Shown here: one piece after another, positions 8,835 to 17,199 of the stretch
Position numbering within the stretch: the stretch's first letter is position 1
Layout of the letters: every line of letters begins with the position of its first letter
Source of the DNA: Candidatus Flexifilum breve
GTDB taxonomy: Bacteria > Chloroflexota > Anaerolineae > Aggregatilineales > Phototrophicaceae
NCBI GenBank assembly: GCA_016717205.1
Contig: JADKGC010000012.1
Coordinates: 1-64,000 of the forward strand
Reading direction: 5' to 3'
Length of the DNA: 64,000 nucleotides
Translations under genes and position numbers: made by a program
The notes under the pieces: generated by a model
What the model was told of the DNA's origin: nothing
The model's database searches: none
Seen by the model: only the letters and a program-made list of their open reading frames with translations

Positions 8835-9728
8835 ATGCAGCAGGATGGAACATATCGGTACATGATGGACGCTCCGGTCAGCACACCGCCGCAGCGGGTG
8901 GTATCGCTTGTCCCGAGCGTGACCGAGTCGCTGTTTGAACTCGGCGTCGGCGACCGCGTAATCGGCATCACCGATTATTGTGTCCATCCTGCTGAACAGG
9001 TCGCCCGCCTGCCGCGCATCGGCGGGACGAAGAACCCGGATGTGGAGCAGATCATCGCGCTCCGCCCGGATCTTGTGATCGCGAATCAGGAAGAGAACCG
9101 CGAGGCGGATGTCGTCGCGCTGCAGGCCGCTGGTCTCCCCGTGTGGGTGACGTTCCCCAAAACCGTGCGCGAAGCCTTCAACCTGCTGTGGAATATCATG
9201 TACGTGTTCGATGAACCGTCCATGGTCGAACGCATCCGCTCAACCGAGTGGCTGTGTGACTGGCTGGAACGCATGGAACAACCTGAGTGCAAAGTCTTCG
9301 TGCCGATCTGGTCTGACCCGCTGATGACGTTCAACGCCGATACGTTCGCGCATGATGTGCTGCGCGTGTGCGGCGGGACCAACGTCTTTGCCGACCGCGA
9401 ACGGCTGTATCCGCTGGCGGCGGATCTCGGACAGGCTGAACCGTTGAGCGCGGACGATCCGCGCGCGGTGGGGCGGGATACGCGCTATCCGCGGGTGACG
9501 CTGGCCGAAGTCGAAGCAGCTCAGCCCGACGTAATTCTGCTGCCCAGCGAACCATTCGCCTTCAATGCGAGTCACATCCCTGTGTTTGCCGCGCTGGATA
9601 TTCCGGCGGCGCGCAACCAGAATATTCGCTTAGTCGATGGTTCGCTGCTGACGTGGCATGGTACCCGTTTGGCGCGCGCCTTGAATACGCTCCCCAATCT
9701 CTTGTGTCCATCGAAGAGTGAAGTCTAG
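8835..9728 (+). CDS. BtuF/TroA-type helical-backbone binding protein without signal peptide
   Basis: A 297-residue protein of the class III solute-binding fold, related to cobalamin and siderophore binding proteins. The start of the fold is clear: VVSLVPSVTESLFELG, then GITDYC, then IIALRPDLVIANQEEN. Unlike an ABC transporter receptor, it begins with a polar stretch and has no hydrophobic leader or lipobox. No permease or ATPase gene is adjacent. It may be a cytoplasmic cobamide or metal-chelate binding protein, or a receptor using non-classical export. It is 9 bases after purA and 3 bases before a histidine kinase gene. Confidence 0.82.
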   Translation: MQQDGTYRYMMDAPVSTPPQRVVSLVPSVTESLFELGVGDRVIGITDYCVHPAEQVARLPRIGGTKNPDVEQIIALRPDLVIANQEENREADVVALQAAGLPVWVTFPKTVREAFNLLWNIMYVFDEPSMVERIRSTEWLCDWLERMEQPECKVFVPIWSDPLMTFNADTFAHDVLRVCGGTNVFADRERLYPLAADLGQAEPLSADDPRAVGRDTRYPRVTLAEVEAAQPDVILLPSEPFAFNASHIPVFAALDIPAARNQNIRLVDGSLLTWHGTRLARALNTLPNLLCPSKSEV

Positions 9729-9731
9729 ACC

Positions 9732-10433
9732 ATGCCCGAAAGCAGTTGGACTGAAGTTGTCGGCGTCATCGCCCACGACCTGAAAACCCCCATCACCTCC
9801 GTCAAAGGTTACCTGGAACTCATCGAACAGGTTGGCGAGTTGAACGAACGCCAGCAGCAGTTCAGCGAACGCGCGTTGAACAGCCTCAAGCACATGGAAC
9901 AGCTCGTCGGCTTACTCCTCGAACTTTCATGGATTGACGCGGATCGTCCGCTGCAATGCGACGACTGCGACGTGGCGGCACTGCTCACGCGAGTGGTCTC
10001 TGTACTCGAAGACATGGCCGCGCGGCGGGAAGTCACCTGCCATCTGGAGATAGAGCCGCATCTGGGTGTCATCCCGGCGGAAGGCCGCCGCCTCGAACAA
10101 GCGATCCTGAATCTGGTCAACAACGCGATCAAGTACAACCGGCAGGGCGGGGAAGTCTGGGTGACGGCGAAGAAGTCGGAGAGCCATGTGCATCTGACGA
10201 TCCGCGACACGGGCGTTGGCATCGCGCCAGAGGATCAGCCGTACATCTTTGACCGCTTCTACCGCGTGCGCTCACACAGCCATGAACACATCGAAGGGAC
10301 GGGTCTGGGTCTGTCGATTGTCAAGGCGGTGATCGAAAAGCATGGTGGTACGATCAACCTTGAAAGCGCACTCGGTGAGGGCACAACCTTCTTCGTCACA
10401 CTGCCCCGGGCACGCGGCGCGAGCTGCGAGTAA
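9732..10433 (+). CDS. soluble sensor histidine kinase core (HisKA + HATPase)
   Basis: A 233-residue kinase with almost nothing before the dimerisation helix. The H box AHDLKTPIT is near residues 14-22, the N box LNLVNNAIKYN follows, then DTGVGIAPEDQ (G1) and GTGLGLSIVK (G2). There is no transmembrane segment and no PAS or GAF sensor, so the input must come from a partner protein. The gene starts 3 bases after the BtuF-like gene, which makes that binding protein a candidate input. No response regulator is adjacent. Confidence 0.93.
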   Translation: MPESSWTEVVGVIAHDLKTPITSVKGYLELIEQVGELNERQQQFSERALNSLKHMEQLVGLLLELSWIDADRPLQCDDCDVAALLTRVVSVLEDMAARREVTCHLEIEPHLGVIPAEGRRLEQAILNLVNNAIKYNRQGGEVWVTAKKSESHVHLTIRDTGVGIAPEDQPYIFDRFYRVRSHSHEHIEGTGLGLSIVKAVIEKHGGTINLESALGEGTTFFVTLPRARGASCE

Positions 10434-10541
10434 ATTCGGCTGGGAGTCGCCAAAGCGCGGCTGACTCCTGCTTGCAGGTCTTTGTTCAAAACTGTACAAT
10501 CAACGAGTTCTTTTCAGACATCCAAATAGTGGAGGCGTAGT

Positions 10542-10856
10542 GTGAAGCGGTTTGGCTTAGTAATCGGTCTGCTCCTGCTTCTCCTGATCGGTGGCGGCTT
10601 GACCTCGCTGTTAATCGCCAATGAGGGTGGCGGCGTGCTCCCCGTGCTGCAAATTGTCGGCAGTCCGGAAGCATCCAGCACGGTGATGACGCAGTGGAAG
10701 GCGAATCAGTTGTTTGCGCTGATCGGTTTCCTGCTCTTCAACCTGGTTGGCATTGCGGTGACGCTGGCGATTATCCTGTGGTTGCTGGATCGCGGTGTGC
10801 GCCGCGCCAAGGCCGAAGGCGCAGTCGCCCCGAAGACCCCGGCTAAACAGTCGTAA
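10542..10856 (+). CDS. small two-helix membrane protein, unknown
   Basis: A 104-residue protein with an N-terminal hydrophobic helix (about 5-26), an exported or lumenal loop of about 35 residues, a second helix (about 56-82) and a basic, Ala/Lys/Pro-rich C-terminus. The initiator is the GTG at 10542. It matches no family I know. It lies between the kinase gene and the heme A synthase gene, so a part in respiratory assembly is possible but unproven. Confidence 0.6.
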   Translation: MKRFGLVIGLLLLLLIGGGLTSLLIANEGGGVLPVLQIVGSPEASSTVMTQWKANQLFALIGFLLFNLVGIAVTLAIILWLLDRGVRRAKAEGAVAPKTPAKQS

Positions 10857-10946
10857 GGTGGTTGGCTGCGCGGCGTCCGGGCGGGTTGGTTGCACGGTTC
10901 ATCAGTTCCTCAAGTCCCTGTTTCTGGCATCTGCGGGTTAATTGGA

Positions 10947-11891
10947 ATGCAAAGTCGTTTGTTCCCACGTTTAGCGTTAGCGACGGCACTGTTAACGGTT
11001 GGTTTGATCGTCTTTGGCGCGGTTGTGCGCGTCACCGATTCCGGGTTGGGCTGTGGTAATCACTGGCCGTTGTGCAACGGCACGGTGATTCCGCCGCTGG
11101 ATAACCTCACCGCGTGGATCGAGTGGCTCCACCGCCTGTTCGCCATGTTGATTGGTGTGTTCGGGTTGGGGACGCTGATCGTCGCCGTCCGTGCGTATCG
11201 CAAGCAGAATCGCGGGGCGCTCACCTTCACGGTGATCGCGGCAGTGCTGTTCGCGGTGCAAAGCGGCCTCGGCGCGATTGTCGTCGTGTTCGACCTGCCA
11301 CCGACGTTCGTCACCCTGCACCTCGGTACTGCTATGCTGCTGCTCGGTGCGCTGCTGGTCGCCGCCATCGTTGCGACCTACAAACAACCGGCGCAGTCCG
11401 AAAATCAGCGGGATAGTTTCACCACTCTGACCTATATCACAACGGCCCTGTCGCTGGTCATCATTTTGACCGGAGCGCTGGTGCGCGGCAGCGGCGCGAC
11501 GCTCGCCTGCGTCGATTATCCGCTGTGCAACGGCTCGGTGCTGCCGCTCGATCAGGGTCAGCTCCAGATCATCCACATGACTCACCGGTATTCGGTGGCG
11601 GCGCTCGGCATTTCACTGGCAATGCTGGTGTGGTCGGCGTGGCGCGCCCGTCAGGCGGGGCCGGTGCGGCGGTTGGCGCTCCTGTCGCTGGTCATGTATC
11701 TGGCGCAAGCCACCATCGGCGCACTGTTCGTGCTGACCGCGGCGTCTCCGTTATGGGGCGCGGCGCATGTCGGGTTTGCGGCGGCCACGTGGGCGCTGCT
11801 CGTCGCGCTCAGCGCGGTCGAAACGATCAACAATCGAACATTTAATCAGCCGGAGGTTGGATGGCAACCGTCTTCCCAAGCGAGCCGATGA
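10947..11891 (+). CDS. ctaA: heme A synthase (CtaA/COX15)
   Basis: Oxidises heme O to heme A for cytochrome oxidase, in the membrane. Eight helices are expected and fit the hydrophobic pattern. The four histidine contexts are present: WLHRLFAM, TLHLGTAM, IIHMTHRY and AAHVGFAA. Both cysteine pairs are kept, CGNHWPLC and CVDYPLC, as in the paired-Cys bacterial type. A longer reading from 10890 is possible, but the ATG at 10947 gives a normal N-terminus directly before the first helix. Its end overlaps the ctaB start by 31 bases, suggesting coupled translation. Confidence 0.94.
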   Translation: MQSRLFPRLALATALLTVGLIVFGAVVRVTDSGLGCGNHWPLCNGTVIPPLDNLTAWIEWLHRLFAMLIGVFGLGTLIVAVRAYRKQNRGALTFTVIAAVLFAVQSGLGAIVVVFDLPPTFVTLHLGTAMLLLGALLVAAIVATYKQPAQSENQRDSFTTLTYITTALSLVIILTGALVRGSGATLACVDYPLCNGSVLPLDQGQLQIIHMTHRYSVAALGISLAMLVWSAWRARQAGPVRRLALLSLVMYLAQATIGALFVLTAASPLWGAAHVGFAAATWALLVALSAVETINNRTFNQPEVGWQPSSQASR

Positions 11892-12766
11892 AACCGACGA
11901 GTTTCGGCGATACGCTCAAGATTTATCTTGAGCTGACCAAGCTGCGCATTGTGCTGCTGCTCGTGTTTACGACCGTGACCGCCATGTTCATTGCGGCGGA
12001 AGGTGCGCCGTCATTCGCCGTGCTGGTGCCCACGATTATCGGTGGGGCGCTGGCCGCAGGTGGATCGAGCGTCATCAACCAGTACTATGATCGTGACATG
12101 GACGCCAAAATGACCCGCACGGCGCGCCGTCCGATTCCGTCGGGGCGTATATCGCCCACCAACGCGCTGATTTTCGGCGTGGCACTGATCGTGTGGTCGG
12201 TGTTCATTCTCGGCGTGTTCGTCAACTGGCTGGCGGCGGGGTTGGCGCTCGGCGGTTCGCTCTACTATGTAGTCATCTACACGGTGCTGCTCAAGCGCAA
12301 TACCGTTTTGAATATCCTGATCGGCGGCGGGGCAGGCGCGATGCCCGTGCTTGTCGGGTGGGCGGCGGTCACCGGGACGCTGAATGTGGAAGCGTGGCTG
12401 CTGTTTGCCATTGTGTTCTACTGGACACCGCCGCACAGTTGGGCGCTGGCGCTGCTGGTCAACACCGATTATGCGCGCGCCAATGTGCCGATGATGCCCG
12501 TCGCGCGCGGCGAGGCGGTCACGCGCCAGCAGATTCTGCTCTACGCGATCATGCTGCTGCTGATCAGCCTGCTGCCATTCGCATTTGGCACACTGGGCGC
12601 AATCTACGGCATGGGCGCGGTGCTGCTCGGCATTGGCCTGATTCGCGCGTCAGTTAATTTGATCAAGGAGAAGACGGGCGCGGCGGCGCGGTCGACCTAC
12701 AAGTTCTCCACCGCTTACCTCGCCTTCCTCTTCCTGATCATGATCATCGATACGGTGATCCTGTAA
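11861..12766 (+). CDS. ctaB: protoheme IX farnesyltransferase (heme O synthase)
   Basis: A UbiA-superfamily membrane prenyltransferase that adds a farnesyl group to heme B, the step before CtaA. The 301-residue protein has the prenyl-diphosphate motif NQYYDRDMDAKM with its spaced Asp residues, the TARRPIPSGR segment and DYARANVPMMPV, all typical of CtaB. About nine helices are predicted from hydrophobicity. GGAGG lies just before the ATG at 11861, inside the ctaA coding region, which supports this start over later ones. Confidence 0.95.
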   Translation: MATVFPSEPMKPTSFGDTLKIYLELTKLRIVLLLVFTTVTAMFIAAEGAPSFAVLVPTIIGGALAAGGSSVINQYYDRDMDAKMTRTARRPIPSGRISPTNALIFGVALIVWSVFILGVFVNWLAAGLALGGSLYYVVIYTVLLKRNTVLNILIGGGAGAMPVLVGWAAVTGTLNVEAWLLFAIVFYWTPPHSWALALLVNTDYARANVPMMPVARGEAVTRQQILLYAIMLLLISLLPFAFGTLGAIYGMGAVLLGIGLIRASVNLIKEKTGAAARSTYKFSTAYLAFLFLIMIIDTVIL

Positions 12767-12782
12767 TCTATCTGGTCTGTGT

Positions 12783-12802
12783 GGACGCGCTGCGGCGCGT
12801 CC
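12783..12802. repeat. GGACGCGC hairpin between ctaB and the cytochrome c gene
   Basis: Arms ggacgcgc and gcgcgtcc with a 4-base loop, followed by CCAACG. A diverged copy of the right side (ccgcgtcccaacg) occurs upstream of the foldase gene near 57818, suggesting a third small palindromic family. Confidence 0.4.
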
Positions 12803-12819
12803 CAACGTGAGTCCGTCCT

Positions 12820-13278
12820 ATGAAGAAATACCGGATCGGGTGGGCAGTGGTCGTTGCGACGGCGCTGCTCATCATTGTCGTCATCCTGTTCCTCGTCGAA
12901 GCCTTCAGTTTTGATCAGGGCGCGGTTGGCATTGAGCCGCTCAGCGCGAGTGCGTATCGCCAGCGGGTCGATGCGCTGCTGGCGAACGCGAACCCCGCGG
13001 ATGCGGAGGCGGCCATTCAGAAATATGGCTGCCCGGCCTGTCATCGTCAAGGCGCGGCGAACGGGATCGCTCCGTCGTGGGTCGGTGTGGCCGAACGAGC
13101 GGCGACACGCCGCCCGCCCATGCCGGCGGACGCCTATCTCTACGAGTCAATTATCCACCCGGAGGCGTTTCTGGTGGACGGCTACCCCAACTCGATGGTG
13201 CCCAACTTCGGCACCCGCATCAGCGATCAGGAACTGGGGGACATCATCGCCTATCTACTCACAGCGGACGCGCAGTAA
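12820..13278 (+). CDS. membrane-anchored monoheme cytochrome c
   Basis: A 152-residue electron-transfer protein. An N-terminal helix (about 8-28) anchors it, with the heme domain outside. The heme site is CPACH near residue 70, and MVPNFG near 127 supplies the likely axial Met. It follows ctaB, which links it to an aa3- or ba3-type respiratory chain, but no oxidase subunit gene is in the window. The reading frame ends exactly where rqcH begins (TAAATG). Confidence 0.92.
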   Translation: MKKYRIGWAVVVATALLIIVVILFLVEAFSFDQGAVGIEPLSASAYRQRVDALLANANPADAEAAIQKYGCPACHRQGAANGIAPSWVGVAERAATRRPPMPADAYLYESIIHPEAFLVDGYPNSMVPNFGTRISDQELGDIIAYLLTADAQ

Positions 13279-14988
13279 ATGAACCTCGATGCCTTCACCC
13301 TCTCCGCGCTGGTGGATGAATTCATGGACACGCTCGTCGGCGGGCGCGTGCAGGATTCGCTCGGCGTGGATGAGGACAGCATCGGTCTGGAAATCTACGC
13401 AAATCACCGCCGCCAATACCTGTATCTGAGCGCGAACCAGTCGACGCCGCGCGTGCACCTCGTGCCGGATCGGCTGCGCCGCGGGGTAGCCAAGCCTTCC
13501 ACCGTCGGGCTGCTGTTCCGGCGCTATGTCGAAGGCGGCTTGATCGCCCACGTCAGCCAGCCAGCGTGGGAGCGCGTACTGCAAATCGATGTGCAGGGGC
13601 CAGAAGGTGAGGTGAGCCTCATCATTGAACCCATGGAGCGGCGCAGCAACCTGCTGCTCGTGCAGAACGGTATTATTCTGGACTGTGTGCGGCGCGTAGG
13701 AGCGGACGAGAACCGCTACCGTGTCAGCCTGCCGCAGCATCCGTATGTTCCACCGCCGCCGCAGGTTGGCAAGCTCAACCCGCTCACGCTGACGCTCGAA
13801 AGTCTGCTCGGCATTTTCGCGCAGAACGACGACCCGAAGAAGAAGACACACCAACTCCTGACGGCGCGCTTGCTCGGTGCGAGTCCGTTGGTGGCGAAAG
13901 AGATCGTCTTCCGCGCGACCAGATCAACCGAGACGAAAGCGGCAGAGGCTGACCCGGAAAAGCTGCTGGCGGCCCTGCACAGCCTCGTCGATCCGTTAGC
14001 GCGGCGCGAGTGGCAGCCCGGCATCGCGGAAGGCGAACGTGGCATCACCGCCTTCAGCGTGTATCCGCTGGAGTCACAGCCCGGTTGGCGGCGCGTCGAG
14101 TCGGTGAGCGAGGCGCTCACGCTGTACTACAGCGCCCCCGTCGGTGAGGACGCGTACAATGCGGCGAAGAAGCCCATTCAGGAAGAGATCGCCGAAGGCG
14201 CGGCCAAGATCGAAGGGCGGTTGGTGTCACTGCGCCGCTCACTCAAAGACGAGTCGGAGCGCGAAACGCTCAAGCAGAGCGGGGAACTGATCCTCGCCTA
14301 TCAGTACAGCATCGCCAAAGGCCAGACTGAACTCAAAGCACAGTACGATCTCGACGCACCGGAACTTAGCATTCCACTCGACCCCGAGCTCACGCCGCTG
14401 GAGAACGCGCAGCGCTATTTCGACAAGTACAACCGTGCCAAACGCGCGCTGGAAGATGTGCCCGGTTTGATTGAAGAGGCGGAACACGACCTCGACTTTC
14501 TCAAGCAGTTGGCGACCGATGTGCAACTCGCGGCCAACTGGACCGAGATCGACGAGGTAGTGCAGACGCTGCAAGCCAAGGGCATCTGGCGGGGCAAGCC
14601 ACAGCAGAAGATCGGCGGGCAGAAGAGCGCACCCCTGCGGGTTGTCACAAGCGATGGTTTTGTGATCTGGATCGGGCGTAACAGCCGCCAGAACGAGATC
14701 GTCACCTTTGACAAGGGCAGCCCGATGGATTTGTGGCTGCATGCGCGCGGCGTCGGCGGGTCACATGTGATCATCAAGTTTGACGGACGTCCGATCCCCG
14801 AACGGGTGATCGAAGGCGCGGCAGCATTGGCAGCCTACTACAGTGCCAGTCGCGGCGAGGGCAAAGTCATCGTCGATGTGACCGAGCGGCGCTATGTGCG
14901 CAAAATCAAGGGCGGGGCGGTCGGCATGGTGACGTATCGCCATGAGACGACCCGCACGGTGAGCCCGCAAGCGGAAACGGACTTTTAG
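13279..14988 (+). CDS. rqcH: NFACT protein, RqcH/Rqc2 family
   Basis: In Bacillus, RqcH binds stalled 50S subunits with peptidyl-tRNA and recruits tRNA-Ala to add C-terminal alanine tails as degradation tags. The 569-residue protein has the family order: NFACT-N (MNLDAFTLSALVDE start, MERRSNLLLV), a central coiled-coil region (about 300-420), and the NFACT-R domain with WIGRNSRQNE, LWLHARGVGGSHV and RRYVRKIKGG. The older name is fibronectin-binding protein A-like. It starts directly after the cytochrome c stop. Confidence 0.94.
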   Translation: MNLDAFTLSALVDEFMDTLVGGRVQDSLGVDEDSIGLEIYANHRRQYLYLSANQSTPRVHLVPDRLRRGVAKPSTVGLLFRRYVEGGLIAHVSQPAWERVLQIDVQGPEGEVSLIIEPMERRSNLLLVQNGIILDCVRRVGADENRYRVSLPQHPYVPPPPQVGKLNPLTLTLESLLGIFAQNDDPKKKTHQLLTARLLGASPLVAKEIVFRATRSTETKAAEADPEKLLAALHSLVDPLARREWQPGIAEGERGITAFSVYPLESQPGWRRVESVSEALTLYYSAPVGEDAYNAAKKPIQEEIAEGAAKIEGRLVSLRRSLKDESERETLKQSGELILAYQYSIAKGQTELKAQYDLDAPELSIPLDPELTPLENAQRYFDKYNRAKRALEDVPGLIEEAEHDLDFLKQLATDVQLAANWTEIDEVVQTLQAKGIWRGKPQQKIGGQKSAPLRVVTSDGFVIWIGRNSRQNEIVTFDKGSPMDLWLHARGVGGSHVIIKFDGRPIPERVIEGAAALAAYYSASRGEGKVIVDVTERRYVRKIKGGAVGMVTYRHETTRTVSPQAETDF

Positions 14989-15030
14989 AGTAGAATGGAA
15001 GACATTATCGTCCCGACGGAGAGGTCTTCC

Positions 15031-15831
15031 ATGCCCAAGCAACTCCTCATCCCCAAAGGCAAGGTCAAGCTTGCCGATTTCAGCCCGACTGAGACCGATG
15101 GCTACACCAAAGAAACTGGCCGCGCTGAGGAAACCAAGCTGGAACCACGGTTGGTCGAGCTGCAGGAACGACTGTACGCCAGCGGCAAGCAGTCCCTGCT
15201 GATCATCCTGCAAGGCATGGACACGTCCGGCAAAGACGGCGCGGTCAAGCATGTGTTTGATGTGGTCAACCCAAACGGTATTCGCATCGCCAACTTCAAA
15301 GCGCCGAGCCTCGATGAACTGGCGCATGATTTTCTGTGGCGTGTGCATCGCGAAGTGCCGCCGAAGGGCACCATCGGTATTTTCAACCGCAGCCATTACG
15401 AAGACGTGCTAGTGGTCCGCGTGAATGGTCTCGTACCGGAGTCGGTCTGGAAAGCCCGCTACGAGCAGATCAATCAGTTCGAGCGCATGCTCAGCGAGAC
15501 GGGCACGCGCATTCTGAAGTTCTTCCTGCACATTAGCAAGGATGAACAGAAAGAACGCCTGCAAGCGCGGCTCGATGACCCGGCGAAGCACTGGAAGTTC
15601 AACACGGGCGACCTCAAGGTGCGCGAACAGTGGGACGACTACATGAGCGCCTACGAGGACGTGCTCACCAAGTGCAGCACGAACCACGCGCCGTGGCATA
15701 TCGTGCCGGCGAACAAGAAGTGGTACCGCAATCTGGTGATTACGCGGACGGTGGTGGAAACACTGGAGTCGATGAATTTGCAGTATCCCGAACCCGCCGA
15801 GGATTTGAGCACGGTGGTGATTCCGGATTAA
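15031..15831 (+). CDS. PPK2-family polyphosphate:nucleotide phosphotransferase
   Basis: Transfers phosphate between polyphosphate and nucleotides. The 266-residue protein has Walker A GMDTSGKDG (62-70), the lid region with FNRSHYEDVLVVRV (118-131) and the C-terminal KKWYRN segment. This matches the single-domain class that phosphorylates AMP and/or ADP; class I, II or III cannot be told by eye. An in-frame ATG at 14995 exists, but GGAGAGG just upstream of 15031 favours that start. Confidence 0.93.
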   Translation: MPKQLLIPKGKVKLADFSPTETDGYTKETGRAEETKLEPRLVELQERLYASGKQSLLIILQGMDTSGKDGAVKHVFDVVNPNGIRIANFKAPSLDELAHDFLWRVHREVPPKGTIGIFNRSHYEDVLVVRVNGLVPESVWKARYEQINQFERMLSETGTRILKFFLHISKDEQKERLQARLDDPAKHWKFNTGDLKVREQWDDYMSAYEDVLTKCSTNHAPWHIVPANKKWYRNLVITRTVVETLESMNLQYPEPAEDLSTVVIPD

Positions 15832-15904
15832 GTGGTACGTGCACTAACGGACGGCGTGATGCGATGCCTCAAAAACGCACAGAACACCTCAGCCAGCGCT
15901 GTTT

Positions 15905-15975
15905 GTAGGGACAAGGCATGCCTTGTCCTGTTTATCTTTCTCTAGGAGAAAGGACGAGGCATGCCTCGTCTCTAC
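15905..15975. repeat. 71-base paired-palindrome element, copy 1
   Basis: Two palindromes (core ggcatgcc) flank a 20-odd base spacer. The outer ends are inverted (gtagggac and gtctctac), so the element is a small inverted repeat built from two smaller ones. It has the same length and architecture as the copy at 20334-20404, differing mainly in the spacer. No coding capacity. Confidence 0.85.
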
Positions 15976-16002
15976 GGCAATCTCCATGCTAAGCAATCTC
16001 GG

Positions 16003-17199
16003 TTATCCGCTGACATTCACCACGCGCCGCGCGGCTTCGAGCACGCTGCCGACGGGAATTTCGCGTACACACGGGTGATGGGCGGGGTCGTCACCGCCCC
16101 AGTCGAGGATGCGGCATGGGCGACAGCCGATATTCGAGGTGAGCACGATGTGCTTATCCGGCGAACCCCATTGCCGGAATTCGACCGGGTCGGCGGGGCC
16201 GAACAGCGTAACTGTCGGCGTGCCGACGGCGGCGGCGAGGTGCAGCGGGCCGCTGTCCGCGCCCAGCACGACGAGCGCGCGTTCGTACAGCGCCGCGAGC
16301 GAGCCGATGCCCGTATCCCCCGCCATGACGCACGCGCGATGCTGCATGTGGCTGATGATCGACCGCACCAGCGCGACTTCGTGATCGCCGCCGGTGAAGA
16401 CCACCGTCGCTTCCAGTTGATCGCACAGCGTGTCGGCGACGGACGCCCATTTCGCGTCGTCCCACCGTTTGACCCACTGCCCCGCGCCGGGATGAATGGC
16501 GAAAATCCGCTCCTCTACGCCCCATTCGCTCAGGTAACCAGCGACCCAACTGCGATCTGCCTCGGCAACGGGATAGCGTAATGTGAGGCTTTCGGCGGGC
16601 AGCGCGCCAATCATGCGCTCGACGAGACGGGCGCTTTGCAGCACGGCGTGCTGGTATTCATGGGGAATGGCTTCGGTCAAGAATGGGGCGACATCCGGTA
16701 GGTCGTAGCCGATGCGCACCGGAATACCCGCCACCTGCGCCAGCATAGCGCCCCACCAGTGATCCGGGCGGAAGATGATCGCGCTGGAGTAGCCGATGCG
16801 CCGCAAATTGCTCGCAGACGCGAGCAGCAGTTCATAGGGTGACCGCCAGTTGAGCTTGGTTTGGCGCGTGAAACCGGGAAACGGCAGCGTGAGCACGTAG
16901 TCGATATCGTCAAAGTTGGCGATTACATCGGCTGACCAGTGGCCGACCAGCGCGTGCAGTTCGGCGGTAGGGCGGGCGCGGCGCAGCGCTTGAATGGCCG
17001 GGGTGGTGAGCAGGACATCGCCGACGTGATCGGGGCGGATCAACAGGATACGTTCCTGATCGCGTGGTTTCTGCTTGGGGATCGGCAGATGCCCGATGGT
17101 GCTCAAAGCCAGCCGCCGCACACGATGTTTGGTCGGCGTCGCGTGGAACGCTGCCGCCATCGCGCGATTGCGTAAAACGAGAGCTTCTCTATCCAACAC
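16003..17199 (-). CDS. glycosyltransferase family 9 (heptosyltransferase-like)
   Basis: A 398-residue GT-B enzyme. LLIRPDHVGDVLLTTPAIQALR (from about 51) is the GT9 N-terminal signature, and the C-terminal half has GDTGIGSLAALYERA and GADSGPLHLAAAVGTPTVTLFGP, which bind the ADP-sugar donor. GT9 enzymes build LPS cores in didermic bacteria. In this likely monoderm lineage the acceptor is unknown and may be a wall or surface glycan. The gene overlaps the end of the next upstream glycosyltransferase by 11 bases. Confidence 0.9.
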   Translation of the reverse strand: MLDREALVLRNRAMAAAFHATPTKHRVRRLALSTIGHLPIPKQKPRDQERILLIRPDHVGDVLLTTPAIQALRRARPTAELHALVGHWSADVIANFDDIDYVLTLPFPGFTRQTKLNWRSPYELLLASASNLRRIGYSSAIIFRPDHWWGAMLAQVAGIPVRIGYDLPDVAPFLTEAIPHEYQHAVLQSARLVERMIGALPAESLTLRYPVAEADRSWVAGYLSEWGVEERIFAIHPGAGQWVKRWDDAKWASVADTLCDQLEATVVFTGGDHEVALVRSIISHMQHRACVMAGDTGIGSLAALYERALVVLGADSGPLHLAAAVGTPTVTLFGPADPVEFRQWGSPDKHIVLTSNIGCRPCRILDWGGDDPAHHPCVREIPVGSVLEAARRVVNVSG

